NCBI GenBank assembly: GCA_031556725.1
Contig: JAVBSL010000001.1
Coordinates: forward strand, 73,116 to 137,115
Length of the DNA: 64,000 bases
Origin: UBA935 sp031556725
GTDB lineage: Bacteria; Bacillota; Clostridia; Lachnospirales; Lachnospiraceae
Direction of reading: 5' to 3'
Under the pieces are notes generated by a model that saw only the letters and a list, made by a program, of their open reading frames with translations, was not told the DNA's origin and did not search any database. The first letter of the stretch is position 1. Each line of letters starts with the position of its first letter. Below are positions 49,032-58,710 of the stretch, one piece after another. A program made the translations under genes and the position numbers.

Positions 49032-51878
49032 TTATTTTGCCTTAGGTTCTTTCTTTTTGGTACAGCCAATATATCCTAAGGTGATCAGACCAAGCAGGAG
49101 TACATCGACGATCACCAGCAGGGAAATCCAGGAGGGAAGTCCGCTGCTTTGCACCACATCAAAGGCATTGCTGTTTGCCACGGTGTAAAGAATGTTGTGG
49201 CTGGCGGTACGAAGGTGTTTCTGGGTGGTAAGATTCGAACCATCTATTTTTTCCAACTGTAAGGGCGATAAGGATAAATCGTTACCGGATTCAATTCCCC
49301 GGCTGATGTCCATATACCCGGAAGGTACCATATTCATATCCGTAATGACCATTCCGCGGAATCCCCATTCCTCACGCAAGACCGTTTGCAGCAACGAATT
49401 ATTGCTGCCGCTCCAGTCATGGCCAATCCGGTTAAAGGCTGACATCATCGCAGTGGCATTACCTTCTTTTACAGAAAGTTCAAAGGGACGCAGATATATT
49501 TCACGAATGGATTGTTCATTTGCCCAGGTGCACGTACCGTCCCGGTTCTGCTCCTGATCGTTCAGGGCAAAGTGCTTCACATAGCTATATACGCCCACGC
49601 TGGCGGCTCCTTTGACCATATTAGCGGTCATCATGCCGGAAAGGAAACTGTCTTCGGAATAATATTCAAAGTTACGTCCGGCAAAGGGGGTTCGATGAAT
49701 GTTACAGGCAGGACCATACAAACCGGACACGCCGTTAACCGCACATTCTTCACCCATGGCCTGCCCCATTTCCCCGGCCAGTTCAATGTTCCAGGTGGAA
49801 GCCACCACCACCTCACTGCAAAATTGTACGCCCATAATACCGGCCAGCATTCCGTTCATTCCGGCAGGCCCATCAATATCAATGGTAGCCGGTTTTCCGA
49901 TGGAGGCAATTCGCTCGGTTTTGTAACCGCCGCCTTTAACCAGTGTAATCATATCTTTCACCGAAAGCTGTTCCAGCAGTTGAGACCACTTGGGATCATC
50001 ATAGGACAAGCCGGTCATATCGGATAGTTTCAATCCATGTTTTTGGAAAACCAGGGGAACTGCAACAGTGTCATCTGTCAGGCCGTAATCCGCCATCTGG
50101 GCCAAAAGTTCGGCAGAGGCTTCCCGGTCAGCGGTTCTGGCGGTTGGCATCGTCCCCGCCCAATCGGCACGGGAGACATACTGAACCTCTCCGGCGGCAT
50201 TATCAAAAACATTTGCAGCCTGGGTATCATCACTGGAACGGCCCTTAACATCTGTGCTAACGGTGTAAATTTTGCTGTCAATGACATCATGGCTGTTATT
50301 CATAAGTTTGATTTCGTAATCACCGGCTTCCAGAAGGTAGCCTTTGGTGTTTTGATAGTCATAAGAAGCCATATCCTGAGCGGCAAAGGTCAGTGTGATG
50401 GTCTCGCTGGCACCCGGAGCTAAAAGTCCGGTTTTGCCAAAAGCGGCCAGAACCACATGGGATTTTTCAATACCGCCTTTTGTGTATGGGGCGGTGTAAT
50501 ATAACTGAACCACTTCCTTACCGTCAACCGTACCGTTATTTTTAACCGTTACATCAACCGAAATGGAATCATCGGCTACGGTCAGATCACTCATGGTCTG
50601 CGTAAAATCGGTATAGCTAAGTCCATAACCAAAGGGGTATTGAACAGCTTTGTCATAGTCAAGGTATCCGTCTGCGGCAGCAGTTTCATAATAGCGGTAA
50701 CCCACATAGATCCCTTCCGCATAATCAATAAAGTGAGAGGTTCTTTCATCTTCACCGGCATTGGTATAGGTGAAGTTTCCGGCATTATAGTAGGCCGGGG
50801 AAGAGGTTACATCATAAGCATAAATATCAACCAGACGTCCCGATGGGTTGACCTCTCCGGTCAGTGCTTTTGCCACCGCATTTAGCCCGGTGGAACCGGG
50901 GCCGCCGATCCAGATCGCCCCATCTACTTTTGCACTGTCCAGAAAACCAAGTTCCATGGCATTGGAGGAGTTGATAAGAACAATAACATTGTCAAAGTTT
51001 GCTTCCACCAAAGCAAGCATATCCTGCTCATTAGGAGCTAATTCCAGGTAATGAGCACCGGGAGCGGCACCGGAATAGCCGGCTTCTGCCATATCCATGG
51101 GAAGATCTCCGCCTTCGCCGCCGGCTCTTGTGATTACCACCAGTGCGGTATCGGAGAAGGCCTGTGCTTCCGCAATCAAGGTGTCTGAGAATTCGGTAGC
51201 AGCGGGTTCATACAAGCTGTAGTCATTACCGAATAAATCAAAAATGTTAAACTCCATGGGTTCCACCCAATGGTCAATATAAAACTGAGTCAGAGCAGGA
51301 TTGGCATTCAGTCCGGCATTTGCTAATGCGGTTTGCAGACTGACATTTTTGCTCTCGTCGGCTGCTCCTGAACCGGCACCGCCATAGATGATGTTAGTAG
51401 AACCATAGCCGAATACATTGACATTCTGATTCTGTAAAGGCAGGCAATTGTTCTCGTTTTTCAGCAGAACCAAACCTTCCGACTCGATTTTTTCAGTTAA
51501 ATCCCGGCTTTGCTGAGATAAAGGTGCAACAGCCTCCGGCGCAGCGCTGCTGCCGGTTATAAAGGCATTTATGGCACTGGAAAATGTACTGATGATGACA
51601 TTTGCAATCAGTACGATAATCAGCACAAGGGTCAGTAAAAATGACAGGATAATGCGGATGCGATGATTCCGGACAGCTCGGAAAATGAGCAGAATAAACA
51701 TTGCGATTCCGGCCATAACAACCCCCGCGGCAATCAGATCAAAGATCAGACGGATGTTAGGGCCGATCGGATTGCGGATAAAGGTTGCCCCGGTCAAGAT
51801 CAGACACAGTATGACAAATGTGCACAAAAAGATAAACCAGTTGCGCTTTACCAAAGGCATAGATTTAAGTTTGTTCAT
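49032..51878 (-). CDS. Membrane-anchored GH3 enzyme with permuted domain order
   Basis: A 948-residue GH3 protein. Order: about three N-terminal helices (residues 10-110), then the alpha/beta sandwich (GLVLLKNENNCLPLQNQ at about 140), the fibronectin-III-like domain (about 420-530), and only then the TIM barrel (about 610-900) with NIHRTPFAGRNFEYYSEDSFLSG and nucleophile Asp847 in GMVITDMN. A C-terminal helix and Lys-rich tail follow. Conventional GH3 enzymes have the barrel first; reversed order is known in some rumen and gut species. Helices at both ends would hold the catalytic part at the membrane, probably outside. Start at 51878 set by GGGAGAG upstream. Confidence 0.9.
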   Translation of the reverse strand: MNKLKSMPLVKRNWFIFLCTFVILCLILTGATFIRNPIGPNIRLIFDLIAAGVVMAGIAMFILLIFRAVRNHRIRIILSFLLTLVLIIVLIANVIISTFSSAINAFITGSSAAPEAVAPLSQQSRDLTEKIESEGLVLLKNENNCLPLQNQNVNVFGYGSTNIIYGGAGSGAADESKNVSLQTALANAGLNANPALTQFYIDHWVEPMEFNIFDLFGNDYSLYEPAATEFSDTLIAEAQAFSDTALVVITRAGGEGGDLPMDMAEAGYSGAAPGAHYLELAPNEQDMLALVEANFDNVIVLINSSNAMELGFLDSAKVDGAIWIGGPGSTGLNAVAKALTGEVNPSGRLVDIYAYDVTSSPAYYNAGNFTYTNAGEDERTSHFIDYAEGIYVGYRYYETAAADGYLDYDKAVQYPFGYGLSYTDFTQTMSDLTVADDSISVDVTVKNNGTVDGKEVVQLYYTAPYTKGGIEKSHVVLAAFGKTGLLAPGASETITLTFAAQDMASYDYQNTKGYLLEAGDYEIKLMNNSHDVIDSKIYTVSTDVKGRSSDDTQAANVFDNAAGEVQYVSRADWAGTMPTARTADREASAELLAQMADYGLTDDTVAVPLVFQKHGLKLSDMTGLSYDDPKWSQLLEQLSVKDMITLVKGGGYKTERIASIGKPATIDIDGPAGMNGMLAGIMGVQFCSEVVVASTWNIELAGEMGQAMGEECAVNGVSGLYGPACNIHRTPFAGRNFEYYSEDSFLSGMMTANMVKGAASVGVYSYVKHFALNDQEQNRDGTCTWANEQSIREIYLRPFELSVKEGNATAMMSAFNRIGHDWSGSNNSLLQTVLREEWGFRGMVITDMNMVPSGYMDISRGIESGNDLSLSPLQLEKIDGSNLTTQKHLRTASHNILYTVANSNAFDVVQSSGLPSWISLLVIVDVLLLGLITLGYIGCTKKKEPKAK

Positions 51879-51955
51879 AAGTTTCTCTCCCTCGTATAAT
51901 ATTTTTGTGTGAATCATCTATAATTATATCATGAGACTTTGCTTTGTTATGAAAA

Positions 51956-51976
51956 ATGCACAAACTGTCGTTTGTG
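51956..51976. promoter_or_regulatory. Inverted repeat upstream of the permuted GH3 gene
   Basis: CACAAAC (51959-51965) and GTTTGTG (51970-51976) form a perfect 7-bp inverted repeat with a TGTC centre. The region also carries, on the minus strand, TTGTGCAT and AAACGACA, both present upstream of the PAP2 gene. It lies upstream of a minus-strand TATAAT near 51923. Confidence 0.45.
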
Positions 51977-52057
51977 AAGCATAAAATGTAAAATTTAATA
52001 GAGGGATTTTTACTACATGTCACGAATGTGAGCTATGGAAGGAACCATCAATTGTCG

Positions 52058-52105
52058 TTGACAAAGTTAATTGGATTAACTATAATATAGTTAATTGGTT
52101 TAACA
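52058..52105 (+). promoter_or_regulatory. MarR-operon promoter with two palindromic operators
   Basis: TTGACA (52058-52063), 17 bases, TATAAT (52081-52086), all perfect. Two copies of AGTTAATTGGWTTAAC (W = A, then T) lie at 52065-52081 and 52089-52105, 24 bases apart; each is near-symmetric (GTTAAT-TGG-ATTAAC). One covers the spacer and one the start site, the usual position for MarR autorepression. Confidence 0.78.
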
Positions 52106-52136
52106 ATCTAAAATCAAACAAAGGAAAGAAAAGAAT

Positions 52137-52577
52137 ATGAACAACAACGAAATACTGATAAAAGGTGCAGAAGCGGTATCCTTGTTTTGCAGATTGCATG
52201 TCAATGCAAAAAAGAATCTGCCGATTCGTTCCAGCGAGATGGGCCTGTTGATTCTGACGGTGAAAAATGAAATTCCGGTAACACCATTAATGGCGGCAGA
52301 GTTTTTTAAAGTAAAAAAGCCAATGATTACGGCAATGATGGCCTCGTTATGTAAAGGAGGCTATCTGACAAAGGTACCATCTATGGAGGACCGGCGCAGT
52401 TTTACCCTTGTACCAACTAAAAAGGCAAAGGCATTGGTAGAGAACACTTATCAGGAATATTTCAGAACATTGGAATTGCTTTTTGAAGGAATGGGTAAAG
52501 AGGATTTTAAAAAGTTTATTACTCTGACCGAACAGGCAAACAGTATTTTGCTGGAAGATAAAACAAACGAGAATTAG
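52137..52577 (+). CDS. MarR family transcriptional regulator
   Basis: A 146-residue winged-helix regulator: a dimerisation helix, a recognition region (VTPLMAAEFFKVKKPMITAMMASLCKGGYLTKV) and a wing (PSMEDRRSFTLVPTKKAKALV) with the conserved D-R-R motif. AAAGGAAAG precedes the ATG at 52137. It is 11 bases from the NmrA-like gene, which is its likely regulated partner. The twin palindromes over its promoter fit autorepression relieved by a small-molecule ligand. Confidence 0.93.
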   Translation: MNNNEILIKGAEAVSLFCRLHVNAKKNLPIRSSEMGLLILTVKNEIPVTPLMAAEFFKVKKPMITAMMASLCKGGYLTKVPSMEDRRSFTLVPTKKAKALVENTYQEYFRTLELLFEGMGKEDFKKFITLTEQANSILLEDKTNEN

Positions 52578-52588
52578 GAGGTAACTCA

Positions 52589-53449
52589 ATGGGAAAAATT
52601 ATGGTTACGGGAGCATTGGGAAATGTAGGCGGATATGTAGCAAAATATCTGATTCAAAATGGAGAGGAAGTAGTAGTTGCTGATATTAGTGCGGAAGCAC
52701 TGACAAAAAAGTATGGAGAAAGTGCGGAAGCGGTTTATCTTGATTTTACCAACGAAAGAACTTTTCCGTGGGCATTGGAAGACATTGACCGGGTATTCAT
52801 TATGCGCCCGCCCCATTTAGGTAAGCCGGAGGATTTAAAGCCTTTTATTAAAGCGTTGAAGGAGAAAAAAGGCATCAAACTTGTCAGTTTCCTGTCACTG
52901 ATCGGTGTAGAAAATAATCCGGTGCCGCCTCATCATAAAATTGAAAAATACATTGAGCAGGCCGGACTGCCCTATTGCCACATCCGTCCCAGCTTTTTCA
53001 TGCAGAATATCAGTGGCATACATGCTTTTGAAATTAAACATTTTAATAACATTGTGGTGCCGGTGAAAAAAGCCCTGACCAGTTTTATTGATGCGGAGGA
53101 TATCGGAGAAATCACTGCTAAAGTATTATCTGAGCCCGAAAAGCATCAAAACCGTGGCTATGCCATAACCGGACCGGAAGCCATTGACTACTATCAGGCA
53201 GCGAGGATTTTGTCGGAAGAGTTGGGAAGAGAAATAAAGTATGCTAACCCGAAACCGGGACTGGCCAGGAAATACTGGATCGATATCCGCAAACTGGATA
53301 AAGAATACTCCACAGTTATGGGGATGCTCTATATGATGACCAGAATGGGTACGGCCAAAAATGTAACCGATACTTTTGAAAAAGTAACCGGCAAAAAGCC
53401 TCAGACTTTCCGCCAGTTCGTGAAGAAAAATCTGTCGGCATGGCAGTAG
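52589..53449 (+). CDS. NAD(P)-binding NmrA/SDR-like protein
   Basis: A 286-residue Rossmann-fold protein with dinucleotide-binding VTGALGNVGGYVAKYLI (residues 5-21) and the extended SDR/NmrA shape, including YCHIRPSFFMQNI and the late FIDAEDIGEITAKVL. Relatives are quinone reductases (QorB), redox sensors or azoreductase-like enzymes. AGGAGG lies 7-8 bases upstream. MarR control suggests response to a toxic or redox-active compound. Confidence 0.88.
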   Translation: MGKIMVTGALGNVGGYVAKYLIQNGEEVVVADISAEALTKKYGESAEAVYLDFTNERTFPWALEDIDRVFIMRPPHLGKPEDLKPFIKALKEKKGIKLVSFLSLIGVENNPVPPHHKIEKYIEQAGLPYCHIRPSFFMQNISGIHAFEIKHFNNIVVPVKKALTSFIDAEDIGEITAKVLSEPEKHQNRGYAITGPEAIDYYQAARILSEELGREIKYANPKPGLARKYWIDIRKLDKEYSTVMGMLYMMTRMGTAKNVTDTFEKVTGKKPQTFRQFVKKNLSAWQ

Positions 53450-53505
53450 GAGGCTGATTATGCATATTACAGCAGTAAGTACAGGAAGGAAAGAGGTAAC
53501 TGCCC

Positions 53506-55230
53506 GTGGATAATATGAAAATTGGTGCCAAACTGGCATTGGGCTTTGGTATTATTATGTTTTGCATGATTTTTATGGGAATCAGTAATTTTAAAAGTAT
53601 TGCAGATTTGAACATTGGCCAGAAAGATATGTACATATATGGGTTAAGTTTATCGGCCATCAGTGATGCGGACTCGGAAGCAAGAAAAATCGTTAGTGAA
53701 ACCGTAAGCTTATCAAATCCTTACTTGAGCAATGATATTGACGCAGGGATACAGCGAACCAATGAGGCGGCTGACAGGGTAGAACAGCTGTTGAATACCT
53801 ATGCTAACTATTTAAATGAAAATCAGGAAGATACCAGGAACCTGGAACAATTAAAAACAGCATTTGGCAATTACTTAAAAATAATCCGGCTTGTCCAGGG
53901 TAGTGCCAAAGCAGGAGGCTATGAAAAAGCAGCAATTCTTTTATCAAGTGAAGACTATCAGGCAAATTGCAATCAGGTTTTTGAAACATTCAAAATTATG
54001 TTGGAGTGGAACATCTCTCAAATGAAAGCCTCAGAGGAAAAGTCGGCACAGATTTATGATATGTCCAGAAATGCAATGGTAATCTTAATCGTTTTCAGCT
54101 TTATTGTGTCGTTTTTGCTTGGCGGACGAATAACCAGAGGCATAGTTGAGGGCATGAAGCAGCTTCAGGAAGCGGCTGAATCCGTTGCCGCCGGTAATCT
54201 GACAACAGAGCAGAGCCAAAAGGCTCTGAAAAGAAAAGACGAAGTGGGTAACCTTTCGCGTTCGCTCTATATAATGCAGGAAAATATGCACAAACTGATT
54301 GGTCAGATTGTTATTTCCAGTAAAGAATTAATAGAAATATCATCAGTATCCTCCGGGCAGTTTGAAGACTTAAATGACAGCATCCGGAAAATAGCTGCTG
54401 CTGCCGATGAGCTTTCGGCCGGAATGGAGGAAACAGCAGCTTCATCGGAAGAACTAAGCGTGACAGCCATCGAGATTGACAGTGCTGTGGAAAATGTTGC
54501 GGAAAGAACCCAGAAAGGTGCCAGGATGGCGGATGAGATTGCGGATCATGCCACTGACATTAAGAATGAATTTATCATAGCCAAAGAGAAGGCAGACACC
54601 ACTTTCATTACCATTCAGAAAAGTCTGATCGGCTCCCTTCAGGACGCCAAGGCTGTGGAACAGGTAAATTCCCTGGCTGATGCTATTTTAGCGATTGCTG
54701 ATCAGACCAATCTGCTGTCGCTCAATGCGGCAATTGAAGCGGCCAGAGCAGGAGAATCAGGAAAAGGGTTTGCAGTGGTGGCAGATGAAATCGGAGCATT
54801 GGCGGAGAACTCCAAGGAGACAGCAAAACAGATTCTGGATGTTGCAAAACTGGTAGTAAAATCAGTTGACCTCCTGATGACAGATTCCCACAAACTGATG
54901 GACTATGTAGAAAGTGTAATACGGCTAGACTACTCCAAGATGCTGGATGCTGCTGATGATTACAGTGAGTCAGCCAGAAGCGTTGACGAAATGGCAAATA
55001 GCTTAAGTTCCGTCTCGGAAGAACTTCAGGCATCAATCCAGGCGGTGATTTCCACCATAGATAATGTGTCAAAGGCTGCGGATATAGGCGCCGCTACTAC
55101 TGCGACGGTTGCAGAACAGGCTGGCAGCATAGCTGAAAATGCTGAGGTGGTTATGAAAAATTTGATAAAAACTCGTGAAACCTCCAATATTTTAAATGAT
55201 GCAGTAAATGGTTTTACAATTTATTACTAA
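53506..55230 (+). CDS. Methyl-accepting chemotaxis protein, four-helix-bundle sensor
   Basis: A 574-residue chemoreceptor: helix at about 10-30, a short helical extracellular sensor (30-185) of 4HB type, a second helix at about 188-208, HAMP and signalling coiled coil. The conserved tip DQTNLLSLNAAIEAARAGESGKGFAVVADEIGALA lies near 396-430. Start taken as GTG at 53506 after AGAGGT; ATG at 53515 is an alternative. No chemotaxis operon is nearby. The following hairpin ends the transcript. Confidence 0.92.
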   Translation: MDNMKIGAKLALGFGIIMFCMIFMGISNFKSIADLNIGQKDMYIYGLSLSAISDADSEARKIVSETVSLSNPYLSNDIDAGIQRTNEAADRVEQLLNTYANYLNENQEDTRNLEQLKTAFGNYLKIIRLVQGSAKAGGYEKAAILLSSEDYQANCNQVFETFKIMLEWNISQMKASEEKSAQIYDMSRNAMVILIVFSFIVSFLLGGRITRGIVEGMKQLQEAAESVAAGNLTTEQSQKALKRKDEVGNLSRSLYIMQENMHKLIGQIVISSKELIEISSVSSGQFEDLNDSIRKIAAAADELSAGMEETAASSEELSVTAIEIDSAVENVAERTQKGARMADEIADHATDIKNEFIIAKEKADTTFITIQKSLIGSLQDAKAVEQVNSLADAILAIADQTNLLSLNAAIEAARAGESGKGFAVVADEIGALAENSKETAKQILDVAKLVVKSVDLLMTDSHKLMDYVESVIRLDYSKMLDAADDYSESARSVDEMANSLSSVSEELQASIQAVISTIDNVSKAADIGAATTATVAEQAGSIAENAEVVMKNLIKTRETSNILNDAVNGFTIYY

Positions 55231-55241
55231 TATTTAAAGCG

Positions 55242-55275
55242 AACGCTGAACAAGAAAAATTGTTTGGCGTTTTTT
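55242..55275 (+). terminator. Intrinsic terminator after the chemoreceptor
   Basis: AACGC (55242-55246) and ACAA pair with TTGT and GCGTT (55267-55271) with a 3-base internal loop, followed by TTTT. Confidence 0.7.
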
Positions 55276-55355
55276 ATTGCTGCTTTATACGGAAATTTGA
55301 TAAACCATACTCAGCTTAAAAACTGCTATAAGACAATCATATCAAGTTAAAAGGA

Positions 55356-56288
55356 TTGAATATAGATGCGACAACACTGCTATTAGCAGATCTTTTGCAT
55401 TGCGATGAAGCAGAATGCAGTACACTTGGAGCAACTGTATATGAGAAAACTTATGGAAATTCTTTTTACCTGATGCAGCTATTGAAGCTTTCATGCTGCA
55501 TGTTCAGTATTGTGGCAGCGATGCTGGGAGATGCCAGCATGATAATTAGCCGAAACAAATATTTAGAAGCATTAAAAATACGAATGCATAATAACATGAT
55601 TAAGGTTGTAACGGGTATTCGCAGGTGTGGTAAATCATATCTGGTATTTAAGATATTTAAAAATTATCTAATAGATAGCGGAACACGGGAAGATCACATT
55701 ATTATGATAGAGTTAGACCAAAGAAAGAACAGAGAGTATAGAGATCCAGATGCAATTCTTGAGTACATTGATTCCTTAATTAAAGATGAGGAGCAATACT
55801 ATATTTTGTTAGATGAAATACAGATGTTAAAAGAGTTTGAAGAGGTGCTGAATTCACTTTTGCATATTCAAAATGCAGATGTATATGTAACGGGCAGTAA
55901 TTCTAAATTCCTGTCAAAAGATATCATTACAGAGTTTAGTGTTTGTTTTGGAATGAAGAATGAAGGAGACAAGATAATAAGATTCCTATTAGATCAGGGT
56001 TTTCAAACTGAAGGAATTGGAGTGGAGAGAGTTGATGGTAGAAGAAATATATATCTAACATCAGAACCGATTGATATCGGCGACGGAGAAATAGTGGAAT
56101 ATTGGGAAATAACCTACTACGGGGTAAGCGGATTCTTTTGCTCGGTAACACCATACCCAAACCGAGAACTACCAAAGTCAGTAATGATTAATCTATCATT
56201 TACCAAAAAAGAATATGAAGCGTTGGAGAAGATGGCAGAAGGGGAGCCAATAGATAAATATCTGAAAAATGCAATTATTAATAGATAG
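55356..56288 (+). pseudogene. Mosaic ORF built from fragments of unrelated genes
   Basis: A 310-codon frame with incompatible parts. Residues 1-45 (TLLLADLLHCDEAECSTLGATVYEKTYGNSFYLMQLL) resemble the end of a STAND/AAA ATPase module of a large regulator. Residues 46-60 (SCCMFSIVAAMLGD) match the GH65 motif TCVFSIVASRLG; 17 bases at 55501-55517 are identical to 44452-44468 in the same frame. Residues 62-193 are the front of an AAA_14 ATPase (GIRRCGKSYLV, ILLDEIQML, VTGSNSKFLSKDIITEF), with a plausible start at 55539. From there an unrelated segment ends in an RHH-like SFTKKEYEALEKMAEGEPI. Probably rearrangement debris; expression is possible. Confidence 0.68.
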
Positions 56289-56336
56289 TGGAAAAGTTGA
56301 CGATGACCTACCAAAAGAATATAATATACGTAATTT

Positions 56337-57674
56337 ATGTTATTTTTGAGTGTGGGGCAGGTGACGTCAATGACATCAAGTCAATATGTGAATATATCAA
56401 TATTGGGAACTTTTATGCTGGTGCTGCTCATCATTCTTATCAGTACACTTTTAAGCGAAACCAGAAAGATGCCTCAAACTAAAATTTTTATCTCTATGAC
56501 AGTGTTTACTTTGCTTGCATTACTATCGGATTTGCTTACAGTTTTGTGGGAAGGCAATACAGCACCAGGCATAAGAAGCATGATAATTGTGGCATTGATT
56601 TGTCTTTGGCTGTTGTCAAATCTTACATCTGCTTCGATTGATTTATATATGCTTCGCCATATCCGGAGCAAAGCGCAATTTCCCCGGGGAGTTATAACGC
56701 TTTTGATGACTGCATGGGGAATCAATCTCATATTTACAGTGATTATATTGCTGACCAATAAAGCCTTTGTGACGAGTACGGAAAACACATTTTCAAGAGG
56801 CCCATACTACTACCTGACTGCGTTAATGTTTAACATCTCTATCCTTTATGGGACAATAGTTATTGTTAGATATCGAAAAGCTATCGACTGTAATGACTTT
56901 GTGACGTTTTTGTTATATGAATTTATCGGAATTATGCTTCCGTTAGTTCCCTTGTTTATCACGTTGCCAGTCACTATAGACATTCCGGTAATGACTACCG
57001 CACTTACAATCATATTGATATATGTGCGTATTCAGTCAGAGCAGGGAAGAACATTAAAGCAACAGGAACTGAAGTTGAAGGACGCACAAATCGCTGTCAT
57101 GCTTTCACAGATTCAACCTCATTTTTTATACAATACACTGACTACAATAAAAAACCTGATTGGTGAGAACCCAGCCGAAGCCAAGGAACTGGTTTCGGAC
57201 TTTTCTGTTTACCTCCGTGAAAATATGGATTCACTAACGGAAAAACGGCTTATTGATTTTAGACGTGAACTGGAAAATATAAGGGTTTATCTCAAAATTG
57301 AAAAGGCAAGATTTGAGGAACGACTTAATGTTAAATATATAATCGAAGCTACCGATTTTCTGCTGCCCATGCTTGCCGTTCAGCCTCTTGTAGAGAATGC
57401 TGTCCGACATGGCATAACCAAGAAAAAAGAAGGCGGTACGGTGACAATCACATCAAAAGAACTGACTGATTATATTGAGATTTCAGTTATCGACGATGGA
57501 GTCGGCTTTTACATAGAATCTTCTTTTAGCAATGAGCGTGCCCATATCGGCATCAACAACGTCCGCCAGCGGCTTGCTTCTCAGTGCGGAGGCGAATTAA
57601 CGGTAGAAAGTGAAGTCGGCAAAGGTACGGTTGCAACAATTAAAATTCCTAAGAAAAGAGGGCCCGGAACATGA
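56337..57674 (+). CDS. LytS/AgrC-like sensor histidine kinase
   Basis: A 445-residue kinase with about seven N-terminal helices (to about 245), a coiled linker, a His-kinase domain with phospho-acceptor in LSQIQPHFLYNTLTTIKNLI and a HATPase domain (QPLVENAVRHGI, then DDGVGF and GINNVRQRL). This is the HPK8/LytS-like type. The first ATG has no clear site; the ATG at 56370 after GGCAGGTG is an alternative start. It overlaps the response regulator gene by 4 bases, forming a two-component pair. The ligand is unknown. Confidence 0.9.
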   Translation: MLFLSVGQVTSMTSSQYVNISILGTFMLVLLIILISTLLSETRKMPQTKIFISMTVFTLLALLSDLLTVLWEGNTAPGIRSMIIVALICLWLLSNLTSASIDLYMLRHIRSKAQFPRGVITLLMTAWGINLIFTVIILLTNKAFVTSTENTFSRGPYYYLTALMFNISILYGTIVIVRYRKAIDCNDFVTFLLYEFIGIMLPLVPLFITLPVTIDIPVMTTALTIILIYVRIQSEQGRTLKQQELKLKDAQIAVMLSQIQPHFLYNTLTTIKNLIGENPAEAKELVSDFSVYLRENMDSLTEKRLIDFRRELENIRVYLKIEKARFEERLNVKYIIEATDFLLPMLAVQPLVENAVRHGITKKKEGGTVTITSKELTDYIEISVIDDGVGFYIESSFSNERAHIGINNVRQRLASQCGGELTVESEVGKGTVATIKIPKKRGPGT

Positions 57675-58459
57675 AAGTAATAGCAGTTGACGATGAGCGA
57701 CATGTTCTGAACGACTTTGGTGAAATGCTGTCAAAGGTTAAAGAAATTACTAATATAGAATTATTCACAGATCCCGATGAAGCCTACAGCAATGCGAAGG
57801 AAAACACCGTGGATGTGGCTTTTTTAGATATTGAACTATATGGTGAGTCAGGACTTGAACTGGCTAAGAAATTACGGACATTGAACTATAAAACAAATAT
57901 AGTATTTGTTACAAGTTATGATAGATATGCTCTTGAGGCATTTGCTCTTAGCGCCAGTGATTACATTCTCAAACCGGCAACAGAAGAAGATATTCGAGCC
58001 GCTTTGAGCAAACTTCGCAATCCCGTTGATCCCAGAATGGATTCAAAATTGTATGTTCAGACTTTTGGCAATTTTGAAGTATTTTCTAATGGGGAACCAC
58101 TTCGCTTTGAGCGTTTTAAGACAAAGGAACTTTTTGCCTATCTCGTCAGCAGACGTGGTGCATGGTGCAGTGTCCGTGAAATAGTGGCAGTTTTATGGGA
58201 GGATAAGAAAGATTCGCCATCATTACAGGGATTGCTTCGCATTTCAGTAGCGGATTTGTTAAAGGCTCTTATAAGCGTGAACGCAAAGGATGTACTGCTG
58301 AAACGGCGAGGTTACCTGGCAGTTTCTCCCCAAAACTTCGATTGTGAACTTTATCGTTATGAGCAAGGAGATATGAATGCAATTAACAGATTTAGCGGTG
58401 AGTTTATGTCCCAGTACAGTTGGGCGGAGTCCTTTGCAGGGCACATGACAAATAATTGA
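57671..58459 (+). CDS. Response regulator with SARP-like winged-helix output
   Basis: A 262-residue regulator. Receiver domain (1-120): acidic pair DDE (8-10 region), phospho-acceptor Asp in VAFLDIELYGESGLE (about residue 53), Lys in ILKPA. The output domain (about 130-240) reads YVQTFGNFEVFSNGEPLRFERFKTKELFAYLVSRRGA, the winged-helix opening of SARP/BTAD-type regulators. That output type is common with LytS-like kinases in Clostridia. Cotranscribed with the kinase (4-base overlap). The secreted protein encoded next is a plausible target. Confidence 0.9.
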   Translation: MKVIAVDDERHVLNDFGEMLSKVKEITNIELFTDPDEAYSNAKENTVDVAFLDIELYGESGLELAKKLRTLNYKTNIVFVTSYDRYALEAFALSASDYILKPATEEDIRAALSKLRNPVDPRMDSKLYVQTFGNFEVFSNGEPLRFERFKTKELFAYLVSRRGAWCSVREIVAVLWEDKKDSPSLQGLLRISVADLLKALISVNAKDVLLKRRGYLAVSPQNFDCELYRYEQGDMNAINRFSGEFMSQYSWAESFAGHMTNN

Positions 58460-58480
58460 GCAGAATAGGGTAATAAAAAG

Positions 58481-58515
58481 AAGTATTTGAAGAAAAAATT
58501 CAAATACTTTTTTTT
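58481..58515 (+). terminator. Intrinsic terminator
   Basis: AAGTATTTGAA (58481-58491) pairs perfectly with TTCAAATACTT (58499-58509), followed by TTTTTT. Confidence 0.9.
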
Positions 58516-58710
58516 GCCGCTTTTTGTAGCGGTTATGAAGCGGTCAATATGTTATTCTAAATAGAATAATTTATAAAAATTTAATGCTGACATGAGGCTA
58601 TGGATAATTGGCGCAGAAGCTGGTACAGGCTCCCAAACAGGCATGTAGCTGTTCCACTTGTTTGGGAAGAAAAGAAAATTAAAGAATTTAGTAATTTTGG
58701 AGGAATACAT

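Noticed and set aside
53126..53660. Minus-strand frames opposite the NmrA-like and chemoreceptor genes
   Set aside because: No family features, and they lie across two confident genes.
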